From the NCBI GenBank assembly GCA_030849075.1, contig JASAOO010003489.1:1-64000 (forward strand): a stretch of DNA of 64,000 nucleotides, in the 5' to 3' direction. The stretch comes from Zelonia costaricensis. Lineage: Eukaryota > Euglenozoa > Kinetoplastea > Trypanosomatida > Trypanosomatidae. Shown here piece after piece: positions 31,096 to 44,100 of this stretch. The notes beneath the pieces are model-generated. The model had not been told where the DNA came from, ran no database searches, and worked only from the letters and a program-made list of their open reading frames with translations. The position numbers and the translations under genes are program-made. Numbering within the stretch: position 1 is the first letter of the stretch; every line of letters begins with the position of its first letter.

Positions 31096-31593
31096 TCACT
31101 CTTCGTCCTTGTCACGCGGCAGGGTGTACGCGTCCATCTTCCCTTCCCGCAGCGCCCTCTCCAGCTCCTGTGCGCTGGGCAGCTCGTCGTTCAGCTGCTT
31201 CCTCGACGGCAGAAGGTCCTCCATGTGGCGCCCGTCCATAATGTTCTTGCCATCCGCGTCCACTGGCGTCTTCAGCAGGTCCTTTCCCGCCTTCTTGGCG
31301 GCCTCAAGGTCGGCCTGCTGCTCCTCCGCCGTGCCGCGGGCGAAGCTCCGCTTGCCGTCCGTGAAGTACGACGCCCGCTGCCCTGCCGTGCTGGGGTGCA
31401 GGTAACGCTGCCGTCGCAGGGGGGCCGCGCGGAGCACCGGGGCGGCGGAGAGTGCAGCGGTGGGCAGGGAGAAGGTGGGAAGGGCGAGGGGGCGGCGGGG
31501 GCGGCGGGAGCCGGGCAGCGTGTTCGACGCCGTGGTGGTGGGACGAGCCGCTATGACCACCGCAGCTGCCACAGCGAGCGTGCCACGACGCAT
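31096..31593 (-). CDS. Small protein with mitochondrial-type leader, function unknown
   Basis: This 165-residue protein begins MRRGTLAVAAAVVIAARP. Its first 70 or so residues are rich in Arg, Ala, Leu, Ser and Thr and have no acidic residue, the composition of a mitochondrial targeting sequence. The remaining part is charged and probably helical: about 85-110 (EEQQADLEAAKKAGKDLL) and about 135-155 (SAQELERALREGKMDAY), ending in the acidic DKDEE. I recognise no family; a trypanosomatid-specific subunit of a mitochondrial complex is possible but unproven. The ATG at 31593 is chosen over codons further upstream because those read through GT/CA repeats and Cys-rich nonsense. The stop is TGA. Confidence 0.72.
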   Translation of the reverse strand: MRRGTLAVAAAVVIAARPTTTASNTLPGSRRPRRPLALPTFSLPTAALSAAPVLRAAPLRRQRYLHPSTAGQRASYFTDGKRSFARGTAEEQQADLEAAKKAGKDLLKTPVDADGKNIMDGRHMEDLLPSRKQLNDELPSAQELERALREGKMDAYTLPRDKDEE

Positions 31594-32367
31594 GATGAGG
31601 AACAGAGTGCGAAGGGGGGCGGGGGGAGGCGACAGGAGGAGGCGAAGGACGGGGAAGCCACTAGAAAAGCGGCCCACGCTGGTGGCGCACACGCGGCTAC
31701 GCATGCAGGCGCACAGACACGCGGCACAGCGTCGCGGCGGTGGGGACGTTTGGAATATGTGAAGGAGGCTAGAGCGGCAGCAGCAGGAGCACGTTCGTAC
31801 GTGTGTGTGTGTGTGTGTGTGTGTATGAATATGGCCACCGCGAGGAGCAGCAACAGAATAAAAAGGGGGGAAGGAGGGAGGAGAAGCACACAGCACGCGC
31901 GTGTTGAGTGGTTCGGCGAAGCCCTTCCGTGGTGGTGATCGTGTCGGTGAACAGGCGAAGGCGAAAAGGCAAGAGGGTGGCGCTACTCGGGCACCGTCAA
32001 AGGGGGGTGAGAGGGGAGGGGAGAACGGGGAGAGTGATGGGGGTGAAGGGCGGTCACCGGACGACGAGGGCGTCGGGCGCCGGCGGGCGACTCTCCACTG
32101 TGTGCTTTGGTGCCCCCAAATACGTTAAACTGCGAAGCGTCGCGAAGGCGCAGACTTCGCAGCCGACAGAGGGAAAAGGGCGGAACTCCAAAACGCACAA
32201 CGCCGCTGTGGGGTTGGGGACGTCGCGGTCCCGCTGCGCGCCCAGCAGTACACACAGCTACACCGCAGCATCCTCGCCGTACACAGCAATGCAGCCACTA
32301 GCAGAGTATCACGCAGCATCAGCACACCAGCGCCATGATAAAACAGGTGGTTGTGGCTGTGTGTTAT

Positions 32368-32404
<37 letters not shown>

Positions 32405-32910
32405 GCTGTCACTATAAGTCTTCGACTGTTAATGATGGTTGCTCGCTTGCGACCTCCCTTCGTCGAAAGCGGTTTGTTGTTGTTACTGCTTCATTGGCTT
32501 GCTGCACGCTGGATGAGGTGAAGACTTGGGGGATCACGGGTACACACACACACACACACAGGCAGCACGGATGCCATAAGTGGACTGATCAGCCGCTTTT
32601 TCAATAACAAACCCACATCGACGTCACTCCACCGCACAGTCCCCCCCCCCTGCCCCCCACTTCCCCTCCACCCGTTCCCCTCTAGGTGTCGGGGCACGCG
32701 TAGGAACAGCGGGCAATCAAAGCGACAACGACAATACTAAGAGAGCACACACACACGCACACACGCGGACGAGGGACACGTCGTGCTTTAGGTCGGAGAG
32801 CGGACGCAGAGAGAAGCGGGGTAGCAGGCGCGCCGGCACGTGCGCCAGCTCATCCCTGAGTCGAACCCACGCCCCCCCCCCCATCACCTGCCCACCTGAT
32901 GGCGGCGCTC
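31594..32910. other. Spacer between the 165- and 2636-residue genes
   Basis: It contains a pure GT run at 31801-31824, a purine tract at about 31857-31885 (polypyrimidine on the coding strand), a GT run at about 32370-32402, a CA run at about 32543-32560, and poly-C at about 32641-32650 and 32872-32881. A B-box-like string at about 32855 does not belong to a foldable tRNA. No credible gene is present. Confidence 0.7.
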
Positions 32911-35456
32911 TCAGCTGACGAGCGGGTTCGCGGCCGGCGCCCGGGAGACGCGCGTGCGGCGGGCCGTCAGTGGCGACGTGGACGACGTCATCCGCGTGTC
33001 CTCGCCCAGCGTGTGGCGGCGCCGATCACCGTCCCCGCTCGGCGGCGCGGGCACAGACGAGCCCACCGTGCGCGGCGAGCGGGCGCGGAGGTTGAGGTGC
33101 GCCGTCTCTGCTCGACGGTACATCCGCGCCGGGGTCGTCGGCGTGGATGACGTCGCAGCCGCGGATGCTGGCGACGCCACAGCGGCGATGCCGCCGCTCC
33201 CGGCATGGGTGAAGGCGGGTACCGCCGCGGTGGTCACTCGCGAGCGCGTCGCCGTGGCGGCCCGTGAGGACGCTGGTGCGCCGGTGAGCTTCGACGTGAG
33301 CCGCGTGCGCAGCTCCACAGGGCGACGGCGCTGCTGCTGGGACCCGGACTGCTGCTGTGGTGCGGCGGGTGATGCCGCATTGTGAGTCGACGCCTCCTCA
33401 GGGTCGACCAACGTCACGTGCGGCCCGTCGTACGCGCAGTCGTCGGAGAGACGCGACGTGTTGAGCCGCGTTGGTGGGGTGTGCAGGAGCAGCGCGGCGG
33501 TGGCCGCACTGTCGCCGTGGCTGGGGGACGATTGCGACAGCACGTTCGCGTCCGGTGACGCGTGTTCGGTTAGGGTCGCCGAGCCCCGCCTCGACGCCAG
33601 CGTCGGTGTGGCGCTGTCGCATTCCGCCACCGTTGGCGGCCCGTGACGCGGACTGTGGATGCCATGCTGCCTCGCCCTGCTGCGCGCGCTCTTAGACGGG
33701 CTACCCGCGGTGGCGCCCAGAGCCGCAGCGGCGGTCACGCTGGTGCTGGTGTTGACCGGCTGTGGCCGCAGCCGCTCCTCCATCGCCCGAGTGCGGGTCT
33801 TCTGCTGAGCCAGCCGTCGCAAGAGCACGCGCGAGTCCGCGCTGTCCAGCGACGCCGTGATGGTGCCCTCGCCGTGCCGGCTGTCCACCTCCGACATCGG
33901 CGTGGGCGGCGGCGTCGCGCCAGGGTGCCGCGCGTGTGTCCTCTGCGTCGGCCGCGCCGGCGTGCCAGCCGCGGACGGCAGCGACGACAGCGTTGCGTCA
34001 CTCTCCATCACGCCGCCACCGCCGCCATGCTTCACGATGCGCTGCCGCGGAGGGGTGGGGGAGCGCTGACGGCGCACGCGCTCCACCTTGTGCTGCCCCG
34101 ATGCACCGCGCACGTCGTCGGAGGCCTGCGCAGAGGATGCGGTGGAGGACGACGCAGGAGGTGCCGGCGGCGGTGGAGGCAGCGACGGCAGCGGTGCAGC
34201 GGAGAAAGGCTCTACGAGTTCGCCGCCGTCGAGTGCGTGGTCGGACGGGCGCGAGGCGGAAAGGGGGGACGCGTCCACCTCACGGATGTCGTCGTCCACC
34301 TCCTCTTCCCCTGCTGCCGCCGCACTGCGTGTGATGATGCCGGACGCGCGCGATGTGACCTCCGCCGCGCGTCGCCCGCGGCCCGGCACTCGATCCCCAC
34401 CCGCCCCCCTCCCCCGCCCCGTCCCCACGTTGCCGGGTGCCATGACGCCGCTTCCGCCAACGCTGGGCCGATGGGTCGCGCGCCGCCCCACACTCTCCTC
34501 TGGCCGCGCGGCGCTTGACGGCGTCGATGCCGGCGTCGCGCGCGTCGCGCGGACCGGCGTGGCGGCGCTGACGGCTCCCAACGATGCCCGCATCGCCTCT
34601 GCCGGTGTCGCGGTCCCTGTCGAGGACCGGTGCGGCGCGTCGCGTGTTTTCCTTGAGGTGCTCCTGTGCTGCACCACGATGCGGCTCGTGCGCCCCCGCA
34701 GCCCGCTCAAGGCCGCCGACGGACGGGAGGGCTGCGAGAAGCGGAGGCGGGGGGTGCGGGGGGTCGTTGCGGAGGCGCGAGCGGTGGCACTGGCCGCAGC
34801 GACCGCCGCGCTCGTCGCGGCAGGGGTGCGGACCGCAATGGGGCTGCTCAGCCCGTCCACGTCTTCGTCGCCGCCTGGGCTGGAGTCCTCCATCATCACC
34901 ATCACTGCGTCGTCGCTCGCGTACTCGGCAGCGCTGCCGCCGCGCAGGTGCAGGAGCCTGCTGCTGATCGTGCTGCTGGTGCTCCCGAAGCTACCACGCG
35001 CGTGCGGCACCTCCACCGACCCGCTGATGCGCCTGGTGGGGCTGCAGCCCAAACTCGCTGTCGCGCCGACATGCCGTGGAGAGGAGAGGCACGCTGGGAT
35101 GCTCTTGTGCACGGCGGTGGGGAAAGCGTCCGGCCGGCGGTTGCCTGCGCTGGCGTCCAGCGAGCCGAACGGTGACGGCGACGCGGCGGAGATGCGGCGG
35201 TGCTCGGGCGAGCGGTGCAGCTCGACGGCGGCCCCGATGGCAGCCGAGGTGGTCGTCTCCAGCGACGCGTCGCGCCACGGCTCCCGCTCCCCGTGCCGGA
35301 ACCCGGCGGGGCTGGGGTGGGTGTGCGTGCGCTCCAGAGGCGCTGCGGCCTTCGCCAGCGCCGCCGCACTCGTGATGGAGCGCGGGATCATGATGGGGGC
35401 GAACTCGCTGTGGCTGACCTCAACCGTGGGGACAGGCGCGCCGACCGCGACGACAG

Positions 35457-35489
<33 letters not shown>

Positions 35490-38400
35490 GCGCCAACAGC
35501 TGTGGTTGCGGCTCCTGCGCGGCAGCCACCGCCGCCGTGTCCTTCGTCTCCTCTTCTTCCTCAACGATGTGCGGCCTCGCCTCGCTGCGTCGGAAGGGTT
35601 GCGACACAGGCGACTCGCCGGTTCCAGAAGACGGCGCCGATGACGTCGCGGGGGTTGACGGGGGCGGTGGTGGTGGTGGTGCGGGTGGGGGCGTGGTGGT
35701 GGGCCTACCGGTGAGCATGGGACCGTCCTCCGGCGTCGTCGTGCTGGGCGGCGGCGACGACGTGTTGCTGCCGCTGGCGTACTCCAGGTGGCCGCCTCCG
35801 CTGCCGCCGAGCCCCGCGCCACCGCTGCGGTATCCGCGGCGCCGGCTGCTGCCTCGTAGCGGGCTGCTGGCGGCGGTGGCGGCGCCACGGTAGGACGGTG
35901 ACGGGGGCAGGAGGGCATCAGCACCGACGCCACCGCCGCCACCCGGCAGCGTGTCGAGCGAGGCGGTGGCGTTGGTGTAGCTGCTCGTGTCGCGCGAGCT
36001 GCCGAGGGTGCGCTGCTGAATGTGCAGGAGCTCGTCGAAGCGCGCCTGCCGCTCGCGCCAGTCCGCCGCGGCGCCGTCGTCGCTGCCCATCAGCGCCGGC
36101 GCGGAGTGCCGCCTACCGAAGTTGCGCGTCGGCGGCGAGGTGGACCGGAACGCCCTCGCCTCCGCGCCCGGCCGCCAGGCGACGCCCCCTTCCACCGTGG
36201 GACGCGACGCCGCGGCGGTGACGAAGTCGTCGTCGTCCGCGTCGCGCGTGAAGTCAGCGCGTGTGCTTGCAAAGGCCGCGTCATCGGCGCCGACCTGCGC
36301 ATCCTCGTCGCGGCCACGACGCCGCCGCCGCCGCACCGTCGCGGGCGGACTCCCACCGGGGCTGCGGTCCTCGCCCGCGCTGCCGTTCTCACGGGCACGG
36401 CGCCGCTGGCGACGGAGGGCGCCGCGCTGGTAGAGCAGCATCAACCTGCCGTACTCCGCGAGCCGCGCCTGGTAGGCAGGGTCCGTCTCCAGCGCCTTCA
36501 TGTCCTCCTCCGCACAGGCCGCGTCGTCGTCGTCGTCGTCCGGGTCGTCGCTCGCGACGTTGCCGCTCTCGTCGTCCCTCCAGTCGAGCTCGTCGCTGTC
36601 ATCCCCGGTGCCGTCCCGGACCTCCTCCTCCTCGCTGCCGGCTGAGTCGCCGGTGATGGCGGCCACCGATAAGATGCCGGCGCCCTCCCCCGCTTCGATG
36701 GCGACCGAGTCGCCAGAGCGCTGACTGCGACGCCGGCGCCGGCGCGGACGTATGCGGCCACCACCACTCGTGTGCCGTCCACCTGCACGACCAGACGTCG
36801 CGTGCCGCAGCCCGCCGACAAGCTCCTCCTCCAGCAACCGCAGCTTCGCCATAGTCTCCGCGTCGCGCTCACGTTCTTTCTCGTCGACGTGGTCCACAAC
36901 GACCACCTCGCTGACGCGCCAGCACTCGGGCAGGTGCGTGCGCTCGTGTTGCTCCTCGAATGATAGCCACTGTTCAGGCCGCGTCGCGGGGGAGGCGGGC
37001 GGCGTCGAGCTGCGCCGCCGCGGCGGACGCAGCACGGCCTCGGCGCTGCCATCGCCCGGCCCCTGCTGCAGGGCGGCTGGGACGGCCGCGTCGAGGGAGC
37101 GGCTGGGGACCATCGGTGGGCGGCGCATGGTGGGCACCGGCGGAGCACTAAAGCGGCGGCGCTGGAGCTGCTGCTGCTGCAGCCCCGTGAGGGCGGCGGG
37201 CGGCGATTGGGAGGTGTAGCGGTTCGCAGGCGACAACTCGTCTGCAGTTTCGGACACGGCGGCGGCGGCGGCGAAGGTCGTCATGGATCCGGCGGCGCTC
37301 GGGTGGAGAGTCGAGAAGGGGGACAGCCACTCCGTAACGTCGCTGGAGGAGCGCACAGAGAGAATGTTGTAGACGTCATCGCTGGCCACGCCGTGCGCGT
37401 CCGTGGCCGGCGACGCGGGGGACATGGCGAGCTGGCGGTTCGTCACGGAGGGCGGCATCGGCGGCGAGCTGACGGCGAGGAGGGGTGGCACTGGCACGGG
37501 CGCCGCGGATGTCGCCGCTGAGGCGGGCCCTGGTGCGAGCGTTGACGTCGTCGTTCCGGCAGCGCTGGCGCTGCCTACGCTGGCGGACAGCGAGGGCGGC
37601 ACGGGCGGGGAGGTGAAGGAGAAGCTGGGACTCATGTGCGGTGCGTCCGGGGATGTCACAATAACCGCGGCGACGGGGTCCCCGCCGTAGCCGTGAAGAC
37701 TCGTCGCCGACCCGTCTGGCACGCTCGCGCGGTAAACGAGGTTACTAACGCGCCGCGAGAAGCTCGGGGTGGGGGCCGGGGACGCAGAGGCGACGGCGGA
37801 CATCGGCGAGAGCACGTCAGCCGGACCGTGCGCGTTGCTCGACTGGTGCGACGGATGCGACTGGAGCTGTTGATGCTGCGAGTACATGCGTGGGGAGTGG
37901 CGGAAGCTGGTGAGCGACGAGCTCGCCGCGACGAGCGCGTTGATCGACGTGGCGATGGGCATCGAGTGCCGGCGCTGCAGCAGCGGCGACGACACGGCGC
38001 GTGGCGAGCGGCTCGCCGAGGCGGGGTACACGCCGGAGTCGCGCTTCTCCAGACCGTAGCCGCTCCCGACACCGCTCGTCGCTGCAACCGCGGCGTTGTT
38101 GTTGCTGCTGCTTCGGCTGTTGTTGCTGTTCGGCGCCCGCGGCGGCGACATCCACGTCCCGCTCGTGGCGCTCACGTTCATGTACGACGGCTGCAGCGCG
38201 AAGGAGCCGGTTGGGTGCGGGGAGCTGAAGCCCATGGAGCTGCGTGCCATCGGGCTGCTACCGACCATGGACAGCGGGCGGGAGAGCGGGGAGAGGGTGA
38301 CACTGTCGATGCTGTTGTTCGAGAAGACGCTCGCCATCGTGGAGCCGTGCCCACCGCTAAGAACAAGACCGCCGCCACCGAAACTACCACTGGGGTGCCC

Positions 38401-40821
38401 GGGCACGGTGTTGTACCAGTGCGTCGCTGGCGGGCTCACGCCGTCTACCCGACCACTGGTGTGGCCGCTGTACGGTGTGGTGTACGTGTACGGCAAGTGC
38501 ACGGCGCCAAGCATCGGACTCTGTATGTTGAGCAGCGGCACCCGCGGCCTGTCCAACACCGGCGACGGCGAGGCGCAGCCGTCCGTGAGGGAGGACGTGG
38601 TGGTCGCACAGCTGCGGCCCTGGCTGTGATCGGCAGCGTCCTCGGCAGCGCCACCACCAGCGGTGGTGACGGCGGGGCCGTGGATCGCGGGAGGGATGCG
38701 CAGCAGCGTCGCGAGGTGCTGCGCCAGCGCCGCCGGCTGCTCGGGGGGCACCGCCGGCGGCGACGGGGTGCTGCTGGACGCGTATGTCCCTCTCTTCGGG
38801 AGCGGTGATGTGAGGTCGTTGGGGAGTGTGACGCTGACGCCGGCGCTGCCGCTGTCGGTACCGTCCTGCGTGCTCGTCGGCATGTGCTGCTGCGTGGCGG
38901 CGAGGCGTGCAGGCGACGCCGGGGTGCTCGGGGTGGAGCTGAGGGTGGGCGCGTGCGATGGGCTGACCAGCGAAACCGGTTGGGACGTCTCGTCAAGGTT
39001 GAGGTAGCTCGGCAGCCCCAGCCCCGCCGCCTCCCCTGTCGTGGACTGCGTCGGTGGCGACAGGTGCTCCAGCGAGAGCAGCGAGTAGTGCGCCGCCGAG
39101 GACGGGGCGGCGGCACCCGGCGCGCTGCGCAGCGCGACACGCTCGAGGGAGGGGCGCATCACCACCACGGAGCTCGACAGGCTGGAGGGGCTGGGGGATG
39201 GCTGCGTGCCGTCCCCAGCACCACCAGCGCTGCCGCTTCTCGAGTCGTCGTCGCTGTGGGGGTGGGCCTCGCGGCTGCGATGGTGGTGCCGCGCCGGGGG
39301 CGGCTGCGGGTCCACCAGGGTCACTCCTTGCAAGGAGGAGGCGGACACAGATAGCATCGGGGACGTGAGCGCCACCACGGGACGATACCCAAGCGGGCTG
39401 GCGGACTCGTGCGCCGACGGGGACGGCGCACTGCCGCCTTCGCTGTTGCCGGCGCCGATGGAGAGCGACGTGCCGAAGCTTGTGGAGATGGTGACGGCAT
39501 CGGGGTGCAGAAAGGGTACGCCCATGCGGGTCGGGTGCTCCGGTACGGAGATGAGGTGCCCCAGTGGGGCGTGGTGCGAGGCGGAGACGCGCCGCTGCAG
39601 CTGCCGCGGCGGGGACGGCGCCGACGAGGCGGTTGCTGCGTGCGGCGTGGGCATCGCAGACGTGCCCCCTCGCACCCCATCGATGGTGGTCGCGCCGGCG
39701 GAGGCCCTAAAGAAAGGTGCGGTGCTGGCGATGGTGAGACGCGTCGGCACCGCAGGGCGGGCGGCGGGCCGCGGTGACAGTGAGGTGCTGTTGCTGCTGC
39801 AGTCTGCGCCGCTGCCGCCACCGCTGCCGCCGAGCCGCGCCACGGCCTGGTCCACCCGCTCAAAGACCATCTCCTGCCGGTTCAGGCAGTTCTGGAAGCT
39901 CAGCAGGAAGGCCTCCAGCGCGGCCGCGGCGCGGGCCGAGTGCAGCGGCGCCTGTGGTAGCGGCGTCGCCGGGGCAGAGCCAAGCTGCGCGTATGTTCGA
40001 GGGGTGAGGATTGGCGTCGCGGTCGCCGTGAGCGTGGCGGGCACCGACGTCGTCCGCGAGGACGGGGGCGGGGGGTATGCAGCGGGGGCGTTGCCGCCGC
40101 GCCGAGCACCACGACGGGCAGACTCGTTCTTGACCCGGCCGCCCCTGCTGCTGCTCGCCACCGCCGCGGCGGCAGCGGCTCGAGTGACAGGCTTCCGTCT
40201 CCCGCTCGGTTCAGGGCTGGTCGAAGACGCCGCCGCCTGCGTGCAGTCCTCGTCGCTCTCGTACGCCTCGATGGCGGGGCGGTCGAGGCCGCCTGTGGAA
40301 CCGGGCGCAGCCGCGCAGCCGCTCGCCGTGCGGGGGGACAGCTTGCGCCGCTGCGATGGGGGCGACCCGCTGTGGCGCTCGAGGCTGCCGCTGCCCGCTG
40401 CGGATGGTGACAGCTGCGGCGCCGCTCCGAGCCCCTCCTGCGCGGCGTGGTCGCGTGTGCTGCGTGACGGGGGTCGTGTGCTCGGCGGGTGCTGGTGCGG
40501 CTGCTTCGCGAGGGAGGCGTTGCGGGAGAAGGCGCCGTTGGGGGTCGTGCCTTTGCCACCGGCGGCGGCGGCGGTGCGCGCAGTGCGCATGGGGGTATCG
40601 CGGAGCTGCGGCGGGGAGCCTCGGCGTGGAGCGGAGGCGTAGCGCGGGTGCCCGAGGGAGGCGTGCGGGGTGGTGGTCGGTTCACCGGTGCTCTGCCGAC
40701 TGTAGCGGGCGTCGCCAGCGGAGACGAGCCGCCGGAAGACGCGCGGGTCGTCGCCGTGGCGGGGCGGTGAGGTCGGCGTGCTGGCCATCGCCTCGCCTCC
40801 ACCGGAGCTGCGCGTGGCCAT
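32911..40821 (-). CDS. Very large low-complexity protein, 2636 residues, function unknown
   Basis: A stop-free frame encodes 2636 residues rich in Ser, Ala, Pro, Thr and Arg, with a poly-Ser run near residues 1778-1790. I recognise no domain. Three parts differ from the disordered background. About residues 303-331 (FLLSFQNCLNRQEMVFERVD) look helical. About 1278-1341 (QWLSFEEQHERTHLPECW, then a charged helix rich in Glu, Arg and Lys) look folded. About 1395-1479 are strongly acidic and pass into a basic, helix-prone segment (ARLAEYGRLMLLYQRGALRR). Basic RRRRRR-type clusters near 1350 and 1478 would suit nuclear or RNA binding, but this is speculation. The ATG at 40821 (MATRSSGGG) is the first in frame; the frame continues upstream only to a GTG. 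A second Met, twelve codons in, is an alternative. The style resembles that of the 5459-residue protein in the same array. Confidence 0.8.
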
Positions 40822-43800
40822 GGCGGAGCTGTGGGACCGCACGGCGACACCGAGTCGGTGGGAGAACACCAACAACAACAAAGATGTTTGGGGGAAAAAA
40901 CGAAAGCCGTGCGGAGAAAAACGGCGAAGCGGCGGAGGCGGCTCAATGCAGGCCTTGACCCACGACGTCACTCAGCGCTCGCGTGTTTGTGTGCAAGCGC
41001 GACGGGGAGGGAAGAGCGGGCAGTGAGGGGGCGGGGGCGGCGTTCCTTTGTGAGGAGTACCGGACCCCAGCGCACGCGTCGCTTGTTCTGGCTGGGAAAA
41101 TGACGACAACAAGGAGAGAAAAAAAGGTGGCGAGAACGAAGAACGGCAGCGCCGCGTGCATGTACGTAGGAGTACCAGCGCAACAACAACTGTAACAACA
41201 CGTGGGCAGACGCACGCAGGCGGGCCGACGCACCAACGCACACACGCACGTGCACGCAGAGGGAATCCTGCGAGGAGGCGTGCGCCTCTGTGCGTGGTAT
41301 GTTCGTGTGCGTGTGGGCGACTGTGTGTGTGTGTGTGCGCAGACGCCTAGAAGAGGCTTGGAAAAGGGAGGAAAAAACGAAGCGACCAGATGCCGTTGCA
41401 ACAACTTGTGACACACACACACACACACACACAGGAGCACCGCTTAGCGAAAATGAACCAGCCAACAACAATACGCAGTGACGGAGTCGGCAAAAGGAAG
41501 AGCGAGAAAGGAGTCAGCGGAGCCGCACACACACGCACATACACACACACACACAGAAATGAGCAGTGGCGAAGGGAGGGGCAGAAGGTGGACGAGAAAG
41601 ATGATCAACACAAGTGACGGGAAGAGAGAAGAAGGGGAGAACAACGAGAGTGGCAAACAGCCGGCAAACGGGCGTGATCGAGACGGCGTCACACGCACCA
41701 GCAGCAACTACAAGAGAGTTCGGAGAGCGAGGGAGGGAGTGGGTGGGTGAGAAGGAAGGAGGAGGAGCAAGATAGAAAGCAGGGTGGGACGCACCGTGGA
41801 GTGAGAGAGAGTTCAGGGCAGAGAAGGCAGGCCGAAGACGAAGAAGAAAACAGAAGCGGCGAAAAAAAAAAAGGGGAGGGGAGGCGGAGAACCACGCAGA
41901 CGACGTCGGAACCGGCGAAGCTGATATACAGTAATAGTAGAGAGGGAAAAGCAAGGAGGAGGAGACTAGGTGAGCGGGGGGATGGGGGGGAACAAGGCAG
42001 ATAAAGTCTAAGAGAGGGTGTGGGTGATGGCGGGCCGGTGCCGCTCCTCTTCGTGCGGTGGCGGTGAGGGTGGAGGAGGTGGGGGTGGGAGGTGCGAGAC
42101 AGACGGCACCACACGCGGCCACACACGTATACACACGCACACACACGTACCGCGCCAGAGGTGGAAGGAGGAAGCAAGGCTGCTCCAGCAAGAGAAGCCG
42201 AGAAGAAACGGAGAAGCGGCTGGCAGGAGACGGAGGCAACCCGTGCGACGAGAAAAGGGAAAAAGTGCGAGATGCGAGAGGCGCGGGAGAAAGACAGGGA
42301 GTCGGTCAGTGCGGGGGGTGGGGGAGGGGGTGCAGATCCCGACGTCGTCCTGTGTGGGCAATAGCAATGCGCCGAGAGCCAATAAAAAGCAGCTCACACA
42401 ACACACACACACAAACAAGGAAAAGCACCGCGTCCTCGACACAGCAAACACAGATACGCCAGACAGCGGCAGACGGAGGGGGGAGGGAGAAAGAAAGGAA
42501 ACTGAAGCAGCAGCGCGTACCGGAACGACAACTTGTAGAGAGATGCAACGGAGCGGCCGCGAAGGGAGGGCCGGAGGGGGTAAGGGGTAGACACACACAC
42601 ACACACGTGACGTCCCACCAAAGCCGAGGCAGCGGTGAGGGGTGTGAGGGTTGGGAGGGGTCGTCCTGGTGAACGTGTACACGCACGGCGCGTGGTACAG
42701 CGCGAACCGTGCGCAGAAAGGGAAAGATAAACGAGAGCGGAGCCGAGGGGGGGGGGGGCAATTCAGCGCTGCGACGGGAAGTTGGCAGCGGGGGGAGAAG
42801 CGGAGGAGCGGCAGGTAAAGCGGCCCAGAGGAGGGGGGAGCGGAGCACTGCGAGCGGTGTTCGGCAACCAGGAGTCAATCAATGGCGGCAACGAGGAGGC
42901 GGGGGGAGGGAGCTCCCATCCACGACCGAACGAAGACAAAGCGGAGAAGTGGCGCAGAGGAGAAATAGAGAGAGGAGCGGGGGCGCGCAGATGCGGTGTT
43001 CCAGCAACACACAGCAGCAGCAGCAGCAGCGGGAAGAAGGTGAGACGGAGATGAACAGTCAAGGTACAAGGAAGCGAAGAAGGAAACCAAACAACAACGA
43101 GTGAGGGAAAGAGGGCTCAAGTAGCTCTAGAAGGAAAAGAAAGGGAAAAGAAGGCTGTTAGCTGTTCACGGCGGGCGCACACGCGCCGACGCGTCCCCCT
43201 TGCCAGGCTGGCCCTTGCAGGGGTGGTGAAGGGGTGCTACGTAGGAGGGGGGGGGGGCAGGTGGGGTACGAGAAGTCGGAGGAGGGGGCGCTTCGGCGCG
43301 GGGGAAGGGGGGGGGGCTGGGACACGCGAGACTGTGGTAAGGTACGTGGGGAGAGAGAGGGAGAGGGGGGAGGGGCGGTCGTTGTGGTTTTGCGTTCGAG
43401 TTGCACGTGCCACTCGCCGTTTCTCTGAGTGTGTTGCGTGGAGGGTGGTGGGGCGCAAGCATCGATGGAAAGGGGTGGAGCACGAGGAGGGGTGTGGGGC
43501 ACAGCCGAGTTGGTGGGTAAAGGGGGGGAGAAGGGGAGAGTGGGGTGCCGAAGTGCGCCGCATCGAACGGGAAGAGAGAGGAGGTCGAAGAAGGCGTGGA
43601 GAGGAGGAGGAAGGGGAGGAGCGTGGAGGGCACGAGCCTCACCCGTCACCGCTTTCGCTCTGCGGGTACGCAGAAGCAGAGTCGTGACTAACTCTCCGTC
43701 ATCGATCTGTGGGGGCGTTCAGTGGATGTCGAACGCTGTGCACCCGCATTGACTTCACTGCGGGCCCGCGCCGACGTTAAGCTGCACGACATCATCGATG

Positions 43801-44100
43801 AGCCTTGATGGTCTGTGGGTTCGTCTTTCTCTGTGTGTCGATGTGTGCAGGCGTCCCTGCGGCGGCTGGTGCACGTGTGTGTGTGTGTGTGTGTGTGCGT
43901 ATGTGTGTGTGTGTGTGTGTACCGTCCACCGTGAGGAAGAACACCAAGACGGCAGAGCCGTACCCGCGTCCCTCGAGACAGGAAAGCCACCAAAAACCAA
44001 AAGAAGCGATGTGAAGCTGCCCCACATGACCTCCCAGGAGCCGTCAGTTGCCACCACTGTTCGTGTTAAAGAGGCGGGGAGAACGGCACATCGACGAACG
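40822..44100. other. 3.3-kb spacer, no gene seen
   Basis: The region consists largely of purine-rich plus strand (polypyrimidine on the coding strand) with CA runs at about 41411-41433, 41529-41556 and 42591-42605, GT runs at about 41322-41338 and 43873-43920, poly-A at about 41861-41872, G runs at about 42750-42760 and 43246-43256, and a CAG run at about 43013-43030. Open frames here translate into Pro/Ser/Leu or Arg/Glu/Gly strings and are rejected as genes. Confidence 0.7.
41092..41130 (-). promoter_or_regulatory. Possible spliced-leader acceptor region of the 2636-residue gene
   Basis: On the coding strand a T/C-rich tract containing seven T in a row (about 41104-41128) is followed by AG at about 41092-41093, some 270 bases before the ATG. 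It has the form of a trypanosomatid trans-splicing signal but is unproven. Confidence 0.3.

Noticed and set aside
32850..32880. tRNA B-box-like string on the minus strand (GGGTTCGACTC)
   Set aside because: The flanking bases cannot form a T-arm stem, and no A box or cloverleaf could be found next to it.
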